This document shows positions 1-8,256 of a stretch of 64,000 nt of DNA, piece after piece. Numbering within the stretch: the stretch's first letter is position 1; every line of letters begins with the position of its first letter. The DNA is from Betaproteobacteria bacterium Ga0074130 (lineage in GTDB: Bacteria; Pseudomonadota; Gammaproteobacteria; Burkholderiales; Rhodocyclaceae). Both the position numbers and the translations under genes were made by a program. The DNA lies in assembly GCA_001464495.1 (NCBI GenBank), contig LNDZ01000017.1:1-64000 (forward strand), written 5' to 3'. The notes under the pieces were generated by a model. That model did not search any database. It was not told the DNA's origin and saw nothing but the letters and a program-made list of their open reading frames with translations.

Positions 1-147
1 ATAGCGCCATAGGCTATCAAACCCCTGACCAGTTCGCAGACAGTTTTTTTAACCGCAAACTCTAAATGTATTTCGGACTAAATCGGGGAGCAGGTCAAGC
101 TCACACAAACGCTTGATAGAGTTAGGTACAACACTCACCACACAACA

Positions 148-176
148 AAAAGGCACCGTTATCCGGTGCCTTTTTT
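148..176. terminator. Bidirectional Rho-independent terminator
   Basis: A 7-bp perfect stem (152-158 with 164-170, loop TTATC) is flanked by an A-run on the left and a T-run on the right, so it can end transcription on either strand. It lies just beyond the stop codon of the minus-strand yajQ gene. Positions 1-147 show no gene that I can support. Confidence 0.85.
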
Positions 177-190
177 AGCAGTTGATCGGA

Positions 191-685
191 TCAGTCTCGG
201 TAGTTATCGTCTTTGATAGGAAAGTCAGTGATTTTGGAGCGCACCAGAGTGATTGCCTCTCGCAATTCATCAATTTTCTTACCCGATACACGTACCACAT
301 CCCCCTGGATCGAAGCCTGCGCCTTCAATTTGGCGTCCTTTATTAGTCGAACTATTTTCTTAGCCAGCTCGCTATCGATCCCGTCTTTGAGCTTCAATAC
401 CTGTTTGGCTTTGTTACCTGAAACTGGCTCAACCTTTTGGGGATCGAGACGCTTAGTGCTTTCAGGCTCTTTACCCTCCATCGCTGGGAAAAGAATTTCC
501 TTGATCTGATTGAGTTGAAATTCAGAATCACCCCACAGGGTAATCAGCTTCTCCTTCTCGTTAAGTTCAACCTTAGCGCTAGTTCCTTTGAAATCATGCC
601 GCCCAATGATTTTCTTACCAGCCAAATCGATGGCGTTCTTTAATGCATCGATATTTACCTTAGAAGAGAAGTCGAAAGATGGCAT
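191..685 (-). CDS. yajQ: YajQ family cyclic-di-GMP/nucleotide-binding protein
   Basis: This 164-residue protein has the family's usual length and the characteristic N-terminus MPSFDFSSKVN, followed by KNAIDLAGK and the HDFKGTSAKVEL strand. YajQ proteins are two-domain, RNP-fold-like cytoplasmic proteins; members in Xanthomonas and Pseudomonas bind c-di-GMP and act with transcription factors. The family assignment is read from sequence; c-di-GMP binding here is inferred from relatives. It lies downstream of ppnP on the same strand with a 21-nt gap and ends at a strong terminator. It may belong with the other c-di-GMP proteins in the window, but nothing in the sequence links them directly. Confidence 0.93.
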   Translation of the reverse strand: MPSFDFSSKVNIDALKNAIDLAGKKIIGRHDFKGTSAKVELNEKEKLITLWGDSEFQLNQIKEILFPAMEGKEPESTKRLDPQKVEPVSGNKAKQVLKLKDGIDSELAKKIVRLIKDAKLKAQASIQGDVVRVSGKKIDELREAITLVRSKITDFPIKDDNYRD

Positions 686-706
686 GTTATTTCCCTTTAG
701 ATAGTT

Positions 707-1021
707 TTAGCCGAAGTGGCAAACGTAGTGATAGGGCTCGCCCGATACTTCGATTTCGAAGCTGGAATCACCCGGCACGTTGTAGGACTCGCCTGCGCCG
801 TAGGTCTTCCACTCGGTTTCACCCTTGAGCTTAACGCGGCAGGAACCGGCAACACCTTCCATGATTTCCGGTGCACCGGTGTTGAAGGTCAGGGTAGCCG
901 GCAGAATCACGCCGACACTCTTCTTGGTGCCATCGGAGAATTGCACAGTGTGGCTGACGCACTTGCCATCGAAATACACATTGGCCTTTTTGACCACGCT
1001 GACGCTATCAAACTGGGACAT
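707..1021 (-). CDS. ppnP: Pyrimidine/purine nucleoside phosphorylase PpnP
   Basis: The 104-residue protein matches the small single-cupin PpnP (YaiE, DUF1255) family in full: N-terminal [20 protein letters not shown], central [14 protein letters not shown] and a C-terminal [15 protein letters not shown] strand. The family phosphorolyses several nucleosides to base plus ribose-1-phosphate in the cytoplasm. Start is ATG at 1021 with an AAGGAAAAAAG-type purine-rich leader. It is probably cotranscribed with yajQ; argG lies 104 nt upstream with two hairpins in between. Confidence 0.93.
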   Translation of the reverse strand: MSQFDSVSVVKKANVYFDGKCVSHTVQFSDGTKKSVGVILPATLTFNTGAPEIMEGVAGSCRVKLKGETEWKTYGAGESYNVPGDSSFEIEVSGEPYHYVCHFG

Positions 1022-1070
1022 CTTTTTTCCTTAAATTCTCGGCCGCAAGGCGGCGCACATTAGAGCGATG

Positions 1071-1120
1071 CTGCTCAGTTTTTTATTGAGCAGCCAGACC
1101 TGCTGCCTCTGGCAGCAGGT
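1071..1120. other. Two hairpins between argG and ppnP
   Basis: Two inverted repeats follow the argG stop: 1098-1107 with 1111-1120 (10 bp, 3-nt loop) and 1071-1077 with 1087-1093 (7 bp). Neither is followed by a T-run in the argG direction, so they are not a textbook terminator. They may instead attenuate or stabilise the argG mRNA end or separate argG from ppnP. Function is not resolved. Confidence 0.5.
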
Positions 1121-1125
1121 GGGTT

Positions 1126-2361
1126 TTATTCTCGGCTTCTCTTAACGCTGGCGTTCGCAGCAATGCGCATACGCAAGGCATTCAGCTTAATGAAGCCGCC
1201 TGCATCCTTCTGATCGTAGGCACCAGCATCATCTTCAAACGTCGCGATGGTCGGATCGAACAGCGAGTCGGTCTTGGAATCGCGGCTCACCACAATCACG
1301 TTGCCCTTGTAGAGCTTGAGGCGCACCCAGCCATTGACCTGTTGTTGTGTATGGTCGATGAGAGTTTGCAGCGCCTTGCGCTCGGGGCTCCACCAGTAGC
1401 CGTTGTAAATCAGGCTGGCGTAACGCGGCATGAGGTCGTCCTTGAGGTGGGCAACTTCACGATCCAGGGTGATCGACTCAATGGCACGGTGAGCGCGCAA
1501 CAGAATGGTACCGCCTGGGGTTTCGTAGCAGCCGCGCGACTTCATGCCGACATAGCGGTTTTCGACCAGATCAAGACGGCCGATACCATGCTTGCCGCCG
1601 AGTTGATTCAGGGTGGCCAGCAGCTCGTGTGCCTTCATTGGCTTGCCGTTGATGGCGATCAGATCACCATTGGCGAACTCAAGATCAACATACTCAGCTT
1701 GGTCCGGTGCCTTCTCGGGCGACACGGTCCAACGCCACATGTCTTCTTCAGCCTCGGCAGCAGGGTTTTCGAGATGGCGGCCTTCGAAGCTGATGTGCAG
1801 CAGGTTGGCATCCATCGAATACGGCGAGCCACCTTGCTTGTGCTTCATCTCGACCGGGATGCCGTTCTTTTCGGCATAGGCGAGCAGCTTTTCGCGCGAC
1901 AGCAGATCCCATTCGCGCCACGGAGCGATGACCTTGACGCCGGGCTTAAGCGCATAGGCACCGAGTTCGAAACGCACTTGGTCGTTGCCCTTGCCGGTTG
2001 CGCCGTGCGAGATGGCATCAGCACCGGTTTCGTTAGCGATTTCGATCAGACGCTTAGCGATCAGCGGACGCGCGATGGAGGTGCCCAGCAGGTACTCGCC
2101 TTCATAGACGGTATTGGCACGAAACATAGGGAAAACGAAGTCGCGCACGAACTCTTCGCGCACGTCGTCAATGTAAATATGCTCTGGCTTGATGCCGAAT
2201 TGCAGCGCCTTCTTGCGTGCTGGCTCAAGCTCTTCGCCTTGGCCCAGATCGGCAGTGAAGGTCACCACTTCGCACTGATAGGTGTCCTGCAACCACTTGA
2301 GAATCACCGAGGTATCCAGACCGCCGGAGTAGGCTAGGACTGCTTTCTTTACATCACTCAT
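1126..2361 (-). CDS. argG: Argininosuccinate synthase
   Basis: ArgG joins citrulline and aspartate using ATP to form argininosuccinate, the penultimate step of arginine synthesis, in the cytoplasm. The 411-residue length is normal. The N-type ATP pyrophosphatase P-loop [12 protein letters not shown] sits at residues 9-20, followed by the conserved [14 protein letters not shown] aspartate/citrulline region and [20 protein letters not shown]. The start is ATG at 2361 with a GGAAGAAAAG leader. It lies 69 nt downstream of argF on the same strand, so argD, argF and argG form an arginine gene cluster. Confidence 0.97.
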   Translation of the reverse strand: MSDVKKAVLAYSGGLDTSVILKWLQDTYQCEVVTFTADLGQGEELEPARKKALQFGIKPEHIYIDDVREEFVRDFVFPMFRANTVYEGEYLLGTSIARPLIAKRLIEIANETGADAISHGATGKGNDQVRFELGAYALKPGVKVIAPWREWDLLSREKLLAYAEKNGIPVEMKHKQGGSPYSMDANLLHISFEGRHLENPAAEAEEDMWRWTVSPEKAPDQAEYVDLEFANGDLIAINGKPMKAHELLATLNQLGGKHGIGRLDLVENRYVGMKSRGCYETPGGTILLRAHRAIESITLDREVAHLKDDLMPRYASLIYNGYWWSPERKALQTLIDHTQQQVNGWVRLKLYKGNVIVVSRDSKTDSLFDPTIATFEDDAGAYDQKDAGGFIKLNALRMRIAANASVKRSRE

Positions 2362-2415
2362 TCTTTTCTTCCTGAAACGTAGTGCTTGAATGGTTAAAAC
2401 TGAATGTGCTGTGGA

Positions 2416-2445
2416 TTACTCAACGCTGCTTTACTCAACGCTGAT
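2416..2445. repeat. 15-bp tandem duplication over the argF stop
   Basis: TTACTCAACGCTG occurs at 2416-2428 and again at 2431-2443, a 15-bp offset. The second copy encodes the last codons and stop of argF (minus strand); the first lies just outside the gene. It looks like a local slippage duplication that left the protein unchanged. Confidence 0.8.
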
Positions 2446-3357
2446 ATGGCCGAGCAGGAGAAACTCCATTAGGGCCTTCTGTGTGTGCAGACGATTTTCT
2501 GCTTCGTCCCAGACCACGGATTGCGGGCCGTCGATGACTTCAGCGGCCACCTCTTCGCCACGGTGTGCGGGCAGGCAGTGCATAAAGACGGCATCCTTGG
2601 CGGCGACCTTCATCATGTCCAAATCGACCTGCCAGTCGGCAAAGTCGCGACGACGCTCTTCGTTCTCAGCCTCAAAGCCCATCGAGGTCCACACATCGGT
2701 GGTGACCAGATCAGCGCCCTTGGCGGCTTCCATCGGATCGGCAAACTCTTCGTAGTGATCGGTGCCGTAGAGGCCGGCGCGCTCGGGTTCGACTTCGTAG
2801 CCGGGCGGCGTGGACACATGCACATTGAAGTTAAACACTTCAGCGGCTTGCAGCCAGGTATTGCAGACGTTGTTGGAGTCGCCGATCCAGGCCACGGTCT
2901 TGCCTTCGATAGAGCCACGATGCTCGATGAAGGTGTAGATGTCGGCCAGAATTTGGCAGGGATGGTATTCGTTGGTGAGGCCGTTAATCACGGGCACGCG
3001 CGAGTTGGAAGCAAAGCGCTCGATGATGCTTTGCTCAAAGGTGCGGATCATGACGATGTCGCTCATACGCGAGATCACTTGCGCCGCATCTTCCACCGGC
3101 TCGCCGCGACCGAGCTGCGAATCACGGGTGTTCAGATAGATGGCCGAACCGCCTAGCTGATGCATACCAGCCTCAAAGGACAGGCGCGTACGCGTGCTGG
3201 CCTTTTCGAAAATCATGACCAAGGTGCGGTCGGTCAGCGGCCAGTATTGCTGGTAGGCCTTGAATTGATCTTTGATCCAGCGCGTGCGCGCGAAAATGTA
3301 GTCCAGCTCAGCGCGCGTCAGATCTTTAAATTGCAAAAAGTGCCGGGGGCTATTCAT
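2431..3357 (-). CDS. argF: Ornithine carbamoyltransferase
   Basis: This enzyme makes citrulline from ornithine and carbamoyl phosphate. From the ATG at 3357 the protein is 308 residues (MNSPRHFLQFKDL...), the family's normal size. A longer reading from 3423 adds 22 residues that overlap argD and resemble no OTCase N-terminus, so it was rejected. Visible motifs: FEKASTRTRLSFE (carbamoyl-phosphate site STRTR), HPCQILAD (HPxQ) and the ornithine-side loop MHCLPAHRGEEV (HCLP). The start follows the argD stop by one base, so the two genes are translationally coupled. Confidence 0.96.
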   Translation of the reverse strand: MNSPRHFLQFKDLTRAELDYIFARTRWIKDQFKAYQQYWPLTDRTLVMIFEKASTRTRLSFEAGMHQLGGSAIYLNTRDSQLGRGEPVEDAAQVISRMSDIVMIRTFEQSIIERFASNSRVPVINGLTNEYHPCQILADIYTFIEHRGSIEGKTVAWIGDSNNVCNTWLQAAEVFNFNVHVSTPPGYEVEPERAGLYGTDHYEEFADPMEAAKGADLVTTDVWTSMGFEAENEERRRDFADWQVDLDMMKVAAKDAVFMHCLPAHRGEEVAAEVIDGPQSVVWDEAENRLHTQKALMEFLLLGHISVE

Positions 3358-3358
3358 C

Positions 3359-4531
3359 TCAGGCTCCGAGGAATTTCTTGACCAGCGGCGCGAGCGTATC
3401 AACCAGCAGCTTCGAGTCGGCATCGCTATACGTCAGCGCCGGCAACAAACGAATCACGGATTCAGCGGTTACGTTGAGCAGTAAGCCAGCTTCCAGCGAT
3501 TGCTTGACCAGATCACCACAGGGGCGATCCAGCTGCACGCCGATCATCAAGCCTTCACCACGGATATCGGCAACACCCGCCACACCAGCTAATGCTGCGC
3601 GCAAACCATTACGGATAGCATCACCCTGCTTGGTCGCATTGGCCACTAGGCCTTCCTGCTCGACCACCTCAAGCGTTGTCAGGCCTGCCACTGCTGCCAG
3701 CGGATTGCCACCGAAGGTCGAACCGTGATTGCCCGGCTTGAACACGCCGAAAGCCTTGCCGCTCGTCAAACATGCGCCAATCGGCACGCCAGAGCCGAGG
3801 CCCTTGGCCAGGGTCATGACATCCGGCTTGATGCCGGCGTGTTGGTGCGCAAACCATTTACCGGTCCGACCAATGCCGCTCTGCACTTCGTCGAGCATGA
3901 GTAGCCAGTTCTTGGCGTCACACAGCTTACGTAGGCCATGCAGGAAATCCGGATGAGTCACATTGATGCCACCCTCGCCCTGAATCACTTCAAACAGGAT
4001 GGCCACCACGTTCGGGTTGTTCTGGGCGACAGCTTCTACTGCAGCCAGATCGTCGAAAGGTACACGCACGAAGCCGGCCACGAGCGGCTCGAAGCCAGCC
4101 TGCACCTTACGGTTGCCGGTAGCCGACAGCGTCGCCAAGGTGCGGCCATGGAAAGCGTGCTCCATGACGATGATGGCGGGGTTGTCGATGCCCTGCTGAT
4201 GGCCATACATACGGGCCAGCTTGATCGCAGCTTCATTGGCTTCACAGCCCGAATTACAGAAGAACACGTCGTCCATCTGCGCCAGTGCGGTCAGCTTGTC
4301 GGACAACGCTTCCTGCTCGAGAACACGGTACACATTCGACGTGTGGATGAGGCGCCCTGCCTGCGCAGCCAATGCTGCGGTCAGGCGCGGGTGGGCATGG
4401 CCCAGCGTATTCACCGCAATGCCAGACAGGGCATCGAGATAGCGCTTGCCATTTTCATCAAACAGCCAGGCGCCCTCGCCGTGGGTAAATGCCACGGGCA
4501 GGCGGTTGTAGGTATTCATCAGGTGCGACAT
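3359..4531 (-). CDS. argD: Acetylornithine aminotransferase
   Basis: This is a PLP-dependent class III aminotransferase of arginine synthesis (N-acetylornithine to N-acetylglutamate semialdehyde; often also succinyl-diaminopimelate). Visible are the phosphate-binding CNSGCEANEAAIKLAR, the FHGRTLATLSATG loop, the LMLDEVQSGIGRTGK aspartate region and the Schiff-base lysine in TLAKGLGSGVPIGA. The ATG at 4531 (MSHLMNTYNRLPV) is chosen because a GGAG Shine-Dalgarno lies 8 nt upstream; ATG 4519 is an alternative. It heads the argD-argF-argG run. Confidence 0.95.
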   Translation of the reverse strand: MSHLMNTYNRLPVAFTHGEGAWLFDENGKRYLDALSGIAVNTLGHAHPRLTAALAAQAGRLIHTSNVYRVLEQEALSDKLTALAQMDDVFFCNSGCEANEAAIKLARMYGHQQGIDNPAIIVMEHAFHGRTLATLSATGNRKVQAGFEPLVAGFVRVPFDDLAAVEAVAQNNPNVVAILFEVIQGEGGINVTHPDFLHGLRKLCDAKNWLLMLDEVQSGIGRTGKWFAHQHAGIKPDVMTLAKGLGSGVPIGACLTSGKAFGVFKPGNHGSTFGGNPLAAVAGLTTLEVVEQEGLVANATKQGDAIRNGLRAALAGVAGVADIRGEGLMIGVQLDRPCGDLVKQSLEAGLLLNVTAESVIRLLPALTYSDADSKLLVDTLAPLVKKFLGA

Positions 4532-4927
4532 CAAAAGTGCTCCGCGCCAGCAAGGCTGACGTCAGCTAGTCGAACATTAATCATCACTCATCACCGGCTT
4601 GGTAATGACAGAGACTACAAAAGCCATACGGCGGCCCCGTGCTTCAGCCGGGCCGCCGTATCGTGGAAAAAAAGCATCTTAAGGGAAACAGGGGCTTGGA
4701 GTCAAAGCAGAGGGTCTAGTTTCACCTCCGGTCAGTCCGCAAAAAACGCGTGCTATCAACGCCTCAATCACAATACAACAGGCTCCTACCCCGCCTTGTG
4801 CAACGCAACAAAATCTGGCAAATCCAGCTTGCGCGTGCCAAAATTCAAATCAGCTCCCTTTTCAAGCCACCCTACTCGGCACCGCGTTCCTATCGTGTTG
4901 TTCTGATTGTGTTCCCATTTGGACTGA
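4532..4927. other. Divergent intergenic region upstream of argD
   Basis: The 396 bases separate minus-strand argD from the plus-strand gene at 4928. No protein signature is visible: a plus-strand reading frame crossing it continues antisense into argD. Apart from the strong hairpin listed separately, I see only unassigned AT-richer leader sequence that should hold the two promoters. Confidence 0.6.
4626..4661 (-). promoter_or_regulatory. Strong hairpin in the argD leader
   Basis: A perfect 12-bp GC-rich inverted repeat (4626-4637 with 4650-4661, 12-nt loop) sits about 95 nt upstream of argD, where no convergent gene needs a terminator. In the argD direction it is followed by GGCTTTTGT, a weak T-run. 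An attenuator or a mRNA leader structure is plausible; an imperfect terminator of unmarked upstream transcription is the alternative. Confidence 0.5.
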
Positions 4928-5446
4928 ATGAACCCTAGTTACCAGCCCAACGCAAAAGAGCCTGACGACGCCCCTCCGGGACTGTCTGCGCTGGAGTATC
5001 GCCTGCCGCGCATTGCCAAGATGTGTACAGAAACCTGGGCAACCCAGGATTTCGAGCCGTATGTCGCGTCGCTGATGATGGACTCGCGGGATGGTGATCG
5101 CCAAGGCCTGCCATGGGATGCCGCACAAGAATTACTGTTTTTGCTGGAAATCAGTATCGCCAAACGTGCGATTGTTGCCTCACAAACTACCGGCATGCCG
5201 TATCGCCAAGTCTTCCAGAGCATGCGTAACAACGCCGAAGAAGCGGCCAAGAATGTCCAAAGCAGTTGGAATAACCCCACCACCAACAAAGACTCGCGCC
5301 GCATCAGCCCACTCGGCAAACCAATCGATACCTCATTGGGGCTAGATCCGAACTCGGTTTCGCTCAAGCTCAAGGCACAAAAAGCGCAAGAAGCACGACG
5401 CAAACCGCCAAAGAAAAGCTTCTGGCAAAAACTACTCGGGAAATAG
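4928..5446 (+). CDS. Hypothetical protein with basic C-terminal tail
   Basis: I do not recognise this 172-residue protein. It has no signal peptide or membrane segment. Residues 20-105 look helical (SALEYRLPRIAKMCTETW, AAQELLFLLEISIAKRAIV); from about residue 115 it becomes polar and disordered and ends in a basic amphipathic tail, KKSFWQKLLGK, that could contact membrane or nucleic acid. Third codon positions follow the GC-rich bias of neighbouring genes and the frame is clean, so it is likely a real gene. Start is ATG 4928 without a strong Shine-Dalgarno. A terminator follows it. Confidence 0.7.
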   Translation: MNPSYQPNAKEPDDAPPGLSALEYRLPRIAKMCTETWATQDFEPYVASLMMDSRDGDRQGLPWDAAQELLFLLEISIAKRAIVASQTTGMPYRQVFQSMRNNAEEAAKNVQSSWNNPTTNKDSRRISPLGKPIDTSLGLDPNSVSLKLKAQKAQEARRKPPKKSFWQKLLGK

Positions 5447-5476
5447 TCTTGCGGCGAGGCAAGGCTGAAAAAACAA

Positions 5477-5504
5477 AAACCGCCTCAGGGGCGGTTTGTT
5501 GTTT
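5477..5504. terminator. Terminator between the 4928 gene and tRNA-Ser
   Basis: The stem AAACCGCC/GGCGGTTT (5477-5484 with 5490-5497, 5-nt loop) has T-rich flanks in both directions. The T-run is better on the minus strand (TTTTTGTTTTTT), where it would end the tRNA-Ser transcript; on the plus strand it can end the 4928 gene. Confidence 0.8.
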
Positions 5505-5594
5505 TGGCGGAGGCGGTGAGATTCGAACTCACGGATGCCTTGCGACATCGCCAGTTTTCAAGACTGGTGCATTCAACCGCTCTGCCACACCTCC
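5505..5594 (-). tRNA. tRNA-Ser (anticodon TGA)
   Basis: Read on the minus strand from 5594, the acceptor GGAGGTG pairs with CGCCTCC, discriminator G and an encoded CCA (5505-5507). The anticodon stem-loop CCAGTCTTGAAAACTGG gives anticodon TGA, and the long variable arm expected of serine tRNAs and a GTTCGAATC T-loop are present. Length with CCA is 90 nt. It reads serine UCN codons, mainly UCA. Its promoter appears to lie 180 nt upstream, beyond a duplicated 5' half of the same tRNA. Confidence 0.95.
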
Positions 5595-5707
5595 GCTGTT
5601 TGCTACACACAAAAACTGGTTCCCAGTTTTAGTTCCGGCCGCTGCTTTGCAGCTTAACCTGACGGTTAGCCTGCACTAGTGCAGCCTTGCTACGCAACGC
5701 TTGGCAC

Positions 5708-5742
5708 CAAGACTGGTGCATTCAACCGCTCTGCCACACCTC
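5708..5742 (-). repeat. Displaced 5' half of tRNA-Ser
   Basis: Bases 5708-5742 are an exact 35-nt copy of 5559-5593, that is tRNA-Ser nucleotides 2-36, ending inside the anticodon. The copy is 149 nt from the original on the same strand and upstream of it in the transcription direction. No 3' half follows, so it cannot fold as a tRNA. It is either the remnant of a tandem tRNA duplication or deletion, or an old recombination scar at the anticodon loop. Confidence 0.9.
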
Positions 5743-5775
5743 TGTATTCCTGCATAGCTCGAACAGTAGCCGCCC

Positions 5776-5781
5776 ATTATA
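5776..5781 (-). promoter_or_regulatory. Candidate -10 box for the tRNA-Ser transcript
   Basis: A perfect TATAAT (minus strand, 5781 to 5776) is followed by a GC-rich discriminator GGGCGGC, as often seen at stringently controlled stable-RNA promoters. I see no good -35. The predicted transcript would start near 5769 and include the displaced 5' half before the true tRNA. Confidence 0.55.
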
Positions 5782-6011
5782 CGCAGGGCAGGCTGTTTGC
5801 GTGCTATTCGAATCGCACAAACTACAGCTCCGGCAAGTGGCAATAAACAGCAGGCAAACAGGCTGACGCCAGCCAACTTGACCTGCCATGGTCTACACTT
5901 GCCGCTCTCTTGCATGCACGCCCCCTTTGTCTAGGGCGGATTGTACGGGTTGCGGTCAATCACGGGCTTGATTTTCAGGCTAGGCACCCAATATGGGGGC
6001 TGTGCATGTGA

Positions 6012-6040
6012 TTGACAATAAAGCCGAATTTGCCTGTATT
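6012..6040 (+). promoter_or_regulatory. Sigma-70 type promoter for the YccA-like gene
   Basis: TTGACA (6012-6017) and TGTATT (6035-6040) are separated by exactly 17 bp and lie about 85 nt upstream of the ATG at 6128. A perfect -35 and optimal spacing make this one of the better-supported promoters in the window. Confidence 0.7.
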
Positions 6041-6127
6041 CTCACACCACGTGAAGGTTGAAACTTTTTTGGCCTTTGTTTAGTCTTACACATGTAATTC
6101 CCATAAAACTACGGAGACTGCTTCGCC

Positions 6128-6823
6128 ATGGAAACCAATACCCACCATTTCGGTACGATCGCTACAACGCAGACCGCCGAACCGCACCGGGTACTGCGCA
6201 ATACCTACGCGCTGCTCGGCCTATCGATGATTCCGACCGCCATCGGTGCGGCCTTGAGCGTCCAGTTCATGGTGCCGATGCTGCGTGCGCTCGGACCCAT
6301 CATGATGCTGGTGCTCTTCCTCGGGGTTTCTTTCGGCTTGATGTATGCGATCCAGAAGAACCGCAATAGCGGCCTCGGCGTTGGCCTGCTACTGCTCTTC
6401 ACCTTCTTCATGGGCGCCATGCTCGGGCCTTTGCTCTCCGTCGCGCTACAGATGCGTAACGGTGGTCAGTTGATCGCCATCGCTGCCGGCGGCACCGGTG
6501 CCATCTTCTTCACCCTGGCCGGTATCGCAGCAACCACCAAGCGCGACTTCAGCAACATGGGCAAGTTCCTGACGGTGGGGCTGGTCATTGTGTTACTGGC
6601 GGTGGTTGCAAATGCTTTCATGCAGGTACCTGCCCTGTCGTTGGCAATCTCGTCGGCCATCGTGTTGATCTCCTCAGGCTTCATCCTGTTCGATATCAAC
6701 CGAATCGTGCATGGTGGCGAAACCAGCTATGTATCGGCAACGCTGTCCGTCTATCTGAACATCTACAACCTGTTCAGCAGCCTGCTGCATCTGCTGATGG
6801 CGTTTGGTGGCGACCGCGACTAA
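6128..6823 (+). CDS. Bax inhibitor-1 / YccA family membrane protein
   Basis: This 231-residue protein has seven hydrophobic segments spread over residues 28-225, the usual number for the BI-1/TMBIM family. The last segments (LAISSAIVLISSGFILFDI then NRIVHGGE) carry the family's acidic, potentially pore-lining Asp. The YccA branch associates with and modulates the FtsH protease in E. coli; others act as pH-sensitive calcium leaks. It is alone in its transcription unit, with a clear promoter upstream and a strong terminator after it. Exact role is inferred from family only. Confidence 0.9.
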   Translation: METNTHHFGTIATTQTAEPHRVLRNTYALLGLSMIPTAIGAALSVQFMVPMLRALGPIMMLVLFLGVSFGLMYAIQKNRNSGLGVGLLLLFTFFMGAMLGPLLSVALQMRNGGQLIAIAAGGTGAIFFTLAGIAATTKRDFSNMGKFLTVGLVIVLLAVVANAFMQVPALSLAISSAIVLISSGFILFDINRIVHGGETSYVSATLSVYLNIYNLFSSLLHLLMAFGGDRD

Positions 6824-6842
6824 GTCACACCTTTCGCCTAAC

Positions 6843-6871
6843 AAAAACGGAGGCCTCGGCCTCCGTTTTTT
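6843..6871. terminator. Bidirectional terminator between yccA-like gene and rlmD
   Basis: A 13-bp inverted repeat AAAAACGGAGGCC/GGCCTCCGTTTTT (6843-6855 with 6858-6870) sits between two convergent genes and has T-runs in both directions. Confidence 0.93.
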
Positions 6872-6898
6872 ATTGTGCATCCTTACCCTTCTAACGCA

Positions 6899-8215
6899 TC
6901 AAGGGCGCTCAAACAGCGCAATGGATTCCACATGCGATGTCTGCGGGAACATGTTGGCAATCCCGGCGCCCTTGAGCACATAGCCCTTTTCATGCACAAG
7001 GATGGCGGCATCGCGCGCCAGCGTAGCCGGGTTGCAGGACACATAGACAATCCGCTTCGGTGCATTAGGCCCCAGCGCCTTGACCAGCTCATCCGCACCC
7101 TCACGCGGCGGATCAATCAGCATGCGATCGAAGTGGCCGAGGGCAGCGACGCTTCCCTCGGTGGCGTCGAACAGATTGGACACAGCAAACTCGGTGCGAT
7201 CGGCGAGACCGTTCAACGTGGCATTTTCCAAGGCACGCTCAACCAGCGACTTAGCACCTTCGATGCCAACCACTGTGGCGCCACTACGTGCAATCGGCAA
7301 GGTGAAATTACCCAGCCCGCAGAACATGTCTGCAATACGCTCGCCCGGTTGCGGATCAAGCAGATATAAAGCGCGGCGCAGCAGCATGCGGTTGATGCCG
7401 TGATTCACCTGCGTAAAGTCGATGGGACGAAACTGCAGCTTCACCCCAAACTCGGGCAGGCTGTAATACAAGGGCCCCGCATCCTGCGGATAGAACAGAT
7501 AGACGGTTTCCGGGCCCTTGGGCTGGAGGTAAATGCTCACCTTGTGCGTATCCGCAAAAGCGCGCAGTAAAGCTTCGTCACCTTCGGTCAAGTCCTCAAG
7601 ATGACGGAACACCAATGCCGTTTGCGCATCTCCAAGTGAGACCTCGATCTGCGGCAAGCGATCCGGAATGGACATGGCCGAAATCATGTCGCGCAAGTGT
7701 GGGATCAAGGCTGACACATGCGGCGGCAAAACTTCGCACTGGCGCATATCCACCACATAGCTGCTGCGTTTCTCATGAAAGCCCACCAGCACGCCGCCTT
7801 TTTTTTGCACCAGTCTGACTGACAAGCGCGCGCGGTAACGGTAGCCCCACGCAGGGCCCGTGATCGGCGGATAGACAACCTCTGGACGCAAACGGCCAAG
7901 ATGCCAGAAGGCATCCTCCAGTACGCGCTGCTTAATGGCGGTCTGCGCCACTGAATCGAGATGCTGCATGCTGCACCCGCCGCACACACCATAGTGCGGG
8001 CAGCGCGGCGTGACGCGCAGGCTTGAGGCCTTGAGGACGCGGAGTGTCTGTGCCTTCTCAAAGCTGGCCTTGCGGCGATAGCTGCTGTACTCAACACGCT
8101 CACCGGGCAGCGCGCCCTCGATAAAGAGCACCTTGCCATCGGCATGGGCAACACCTTGACCGTCATGGTCGAGTGATTCGATCAGAGCGGTTGGATTTTG
8201 TGCGGAGTCTGACAT
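6899..8215 (-). CDS. rlmD: 23S rRNA (uracil-1939-C5)-methyltransferase RlmD
   Basis: RlmD (RumA) methylates U1939 of 23S rRNA with S-adenosylmethionine. The 438-residue protein starts with a TRAM RNA-binding domain (about 8-65), followed by the iron-sulfur motif [10 protein letters not shown] (Cys near 72, 78, 81), the SAM-binding [15 protein letters not shown], the IDPPREGA motif and the catalytic cysteine in [11 protein letters not shown] near residue 393. The domain set and length distinguish it from TrmA. It diverges from roxA with only 41 nt between start codons. Confidence 0.95.
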   Translation of the reverse strand: MSDSAQNPTALIESLDHDGQGVAHADGKVLFIEGALPGERVEYSSYRRKASFEKAQTLRVLKASSLRVTPRCPHYGVCGGCSMQHLDSVAQTAIKQRVLEDAFWHLGRLRPEVVYPPITGPAWGYRYRARLSVRLVQKKGGVLVGFHEKRSSYVVDMRQCEVLPPHVSALIPHLRDMISAMSIPDRLPQIEVSLGDAQTALVFRHLEDLTEGDEALLRAFADTHKVSIYLQPKGPETVYLFYPQDAGPLYYSLPEFGVKLQFRPIDFTQVNHGINRMLLRRALYLLDPQPGERIADMFCGLGNFTLPIARSGATVVGIEGAKSLVERALENATLNGLADRTEFAVSNLFDATEGSVAALGHFDRMLIDPPREGADELVKALGPNAPKRIVYVSCNPATLARDAAILVHEKGYVLKGAGIANMFPQTSHVESIALFERP

Positions 8216-8241
8216 GGCGCAAGGGGCGAATAAAAGGCCAG

Positions 8242-8251
8242 CATTATAATG
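8242..8251. promoter_or_regulatory. Palindromic TATAAT shared by rlmD and roxA
   Basis: CATTATAATG is a 10-bp palindrome that contains TATAAT on both strands. On the plus strand the box (8245-8250) ends 6 nt before the roxA ATG at 8257, which would put the transcript start at or next to the start codon. On the minus strand it would give a leader of about 20 nt for rlmD. No clear -35 is visible on either side. Confidence 0.45.
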
Positions 8252-8256
8252 CGGTC

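Larger units (their letters stand above)
5595..6127. other. Gap between tRNA-Ser and yccA-like gene
   Basis: This 533-base stretch has no supportable protein gene. Short frames here translate a reversed tRNA or low-complexity DNA. It holds the tRNA-Ser 5'-half copy, small palindromes between it and the true tRNA (AAAACTGG/CCAGTTTT, GCACTAGTGC), the tRNA-side TATAAT box and the promoter of the 6128 gene, all listed separately. Confidence 0.7.

Noticed and set aside
1342-2337. 331-residue plus-strand frame inside argG
   Set aside because: It is the antisense of a clear argG and has no protein-family features; GC-rich codon bias opens such frames.
3938-4906. 322-residue plus-strand frame over argD and its leader
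   Set aside because: Most of it is antisense to argD and the rest is leader DNA; no domain or ribosome-binding site supports it.
5449-5679. Plus-strand frame reading GGEIRTHGCLATSPVFKTG
   Set aside because: This is the well-known false peptide produced by translating the reverse of a tRNA-Ser gene.
5676-5915. 79-residue minus-strand frame ending GRAVECTSLGAKR
   Set aside because: It translates the displaced tRNA-Ser half and its promoter region and is not a protein gene.
8173-8256. Extended N-terminus for roxA overlapping rlmD
   Set aside because: The added 28 residues are basic and not family-like; the YcfD-type N-terminus begins at ATG 8257.
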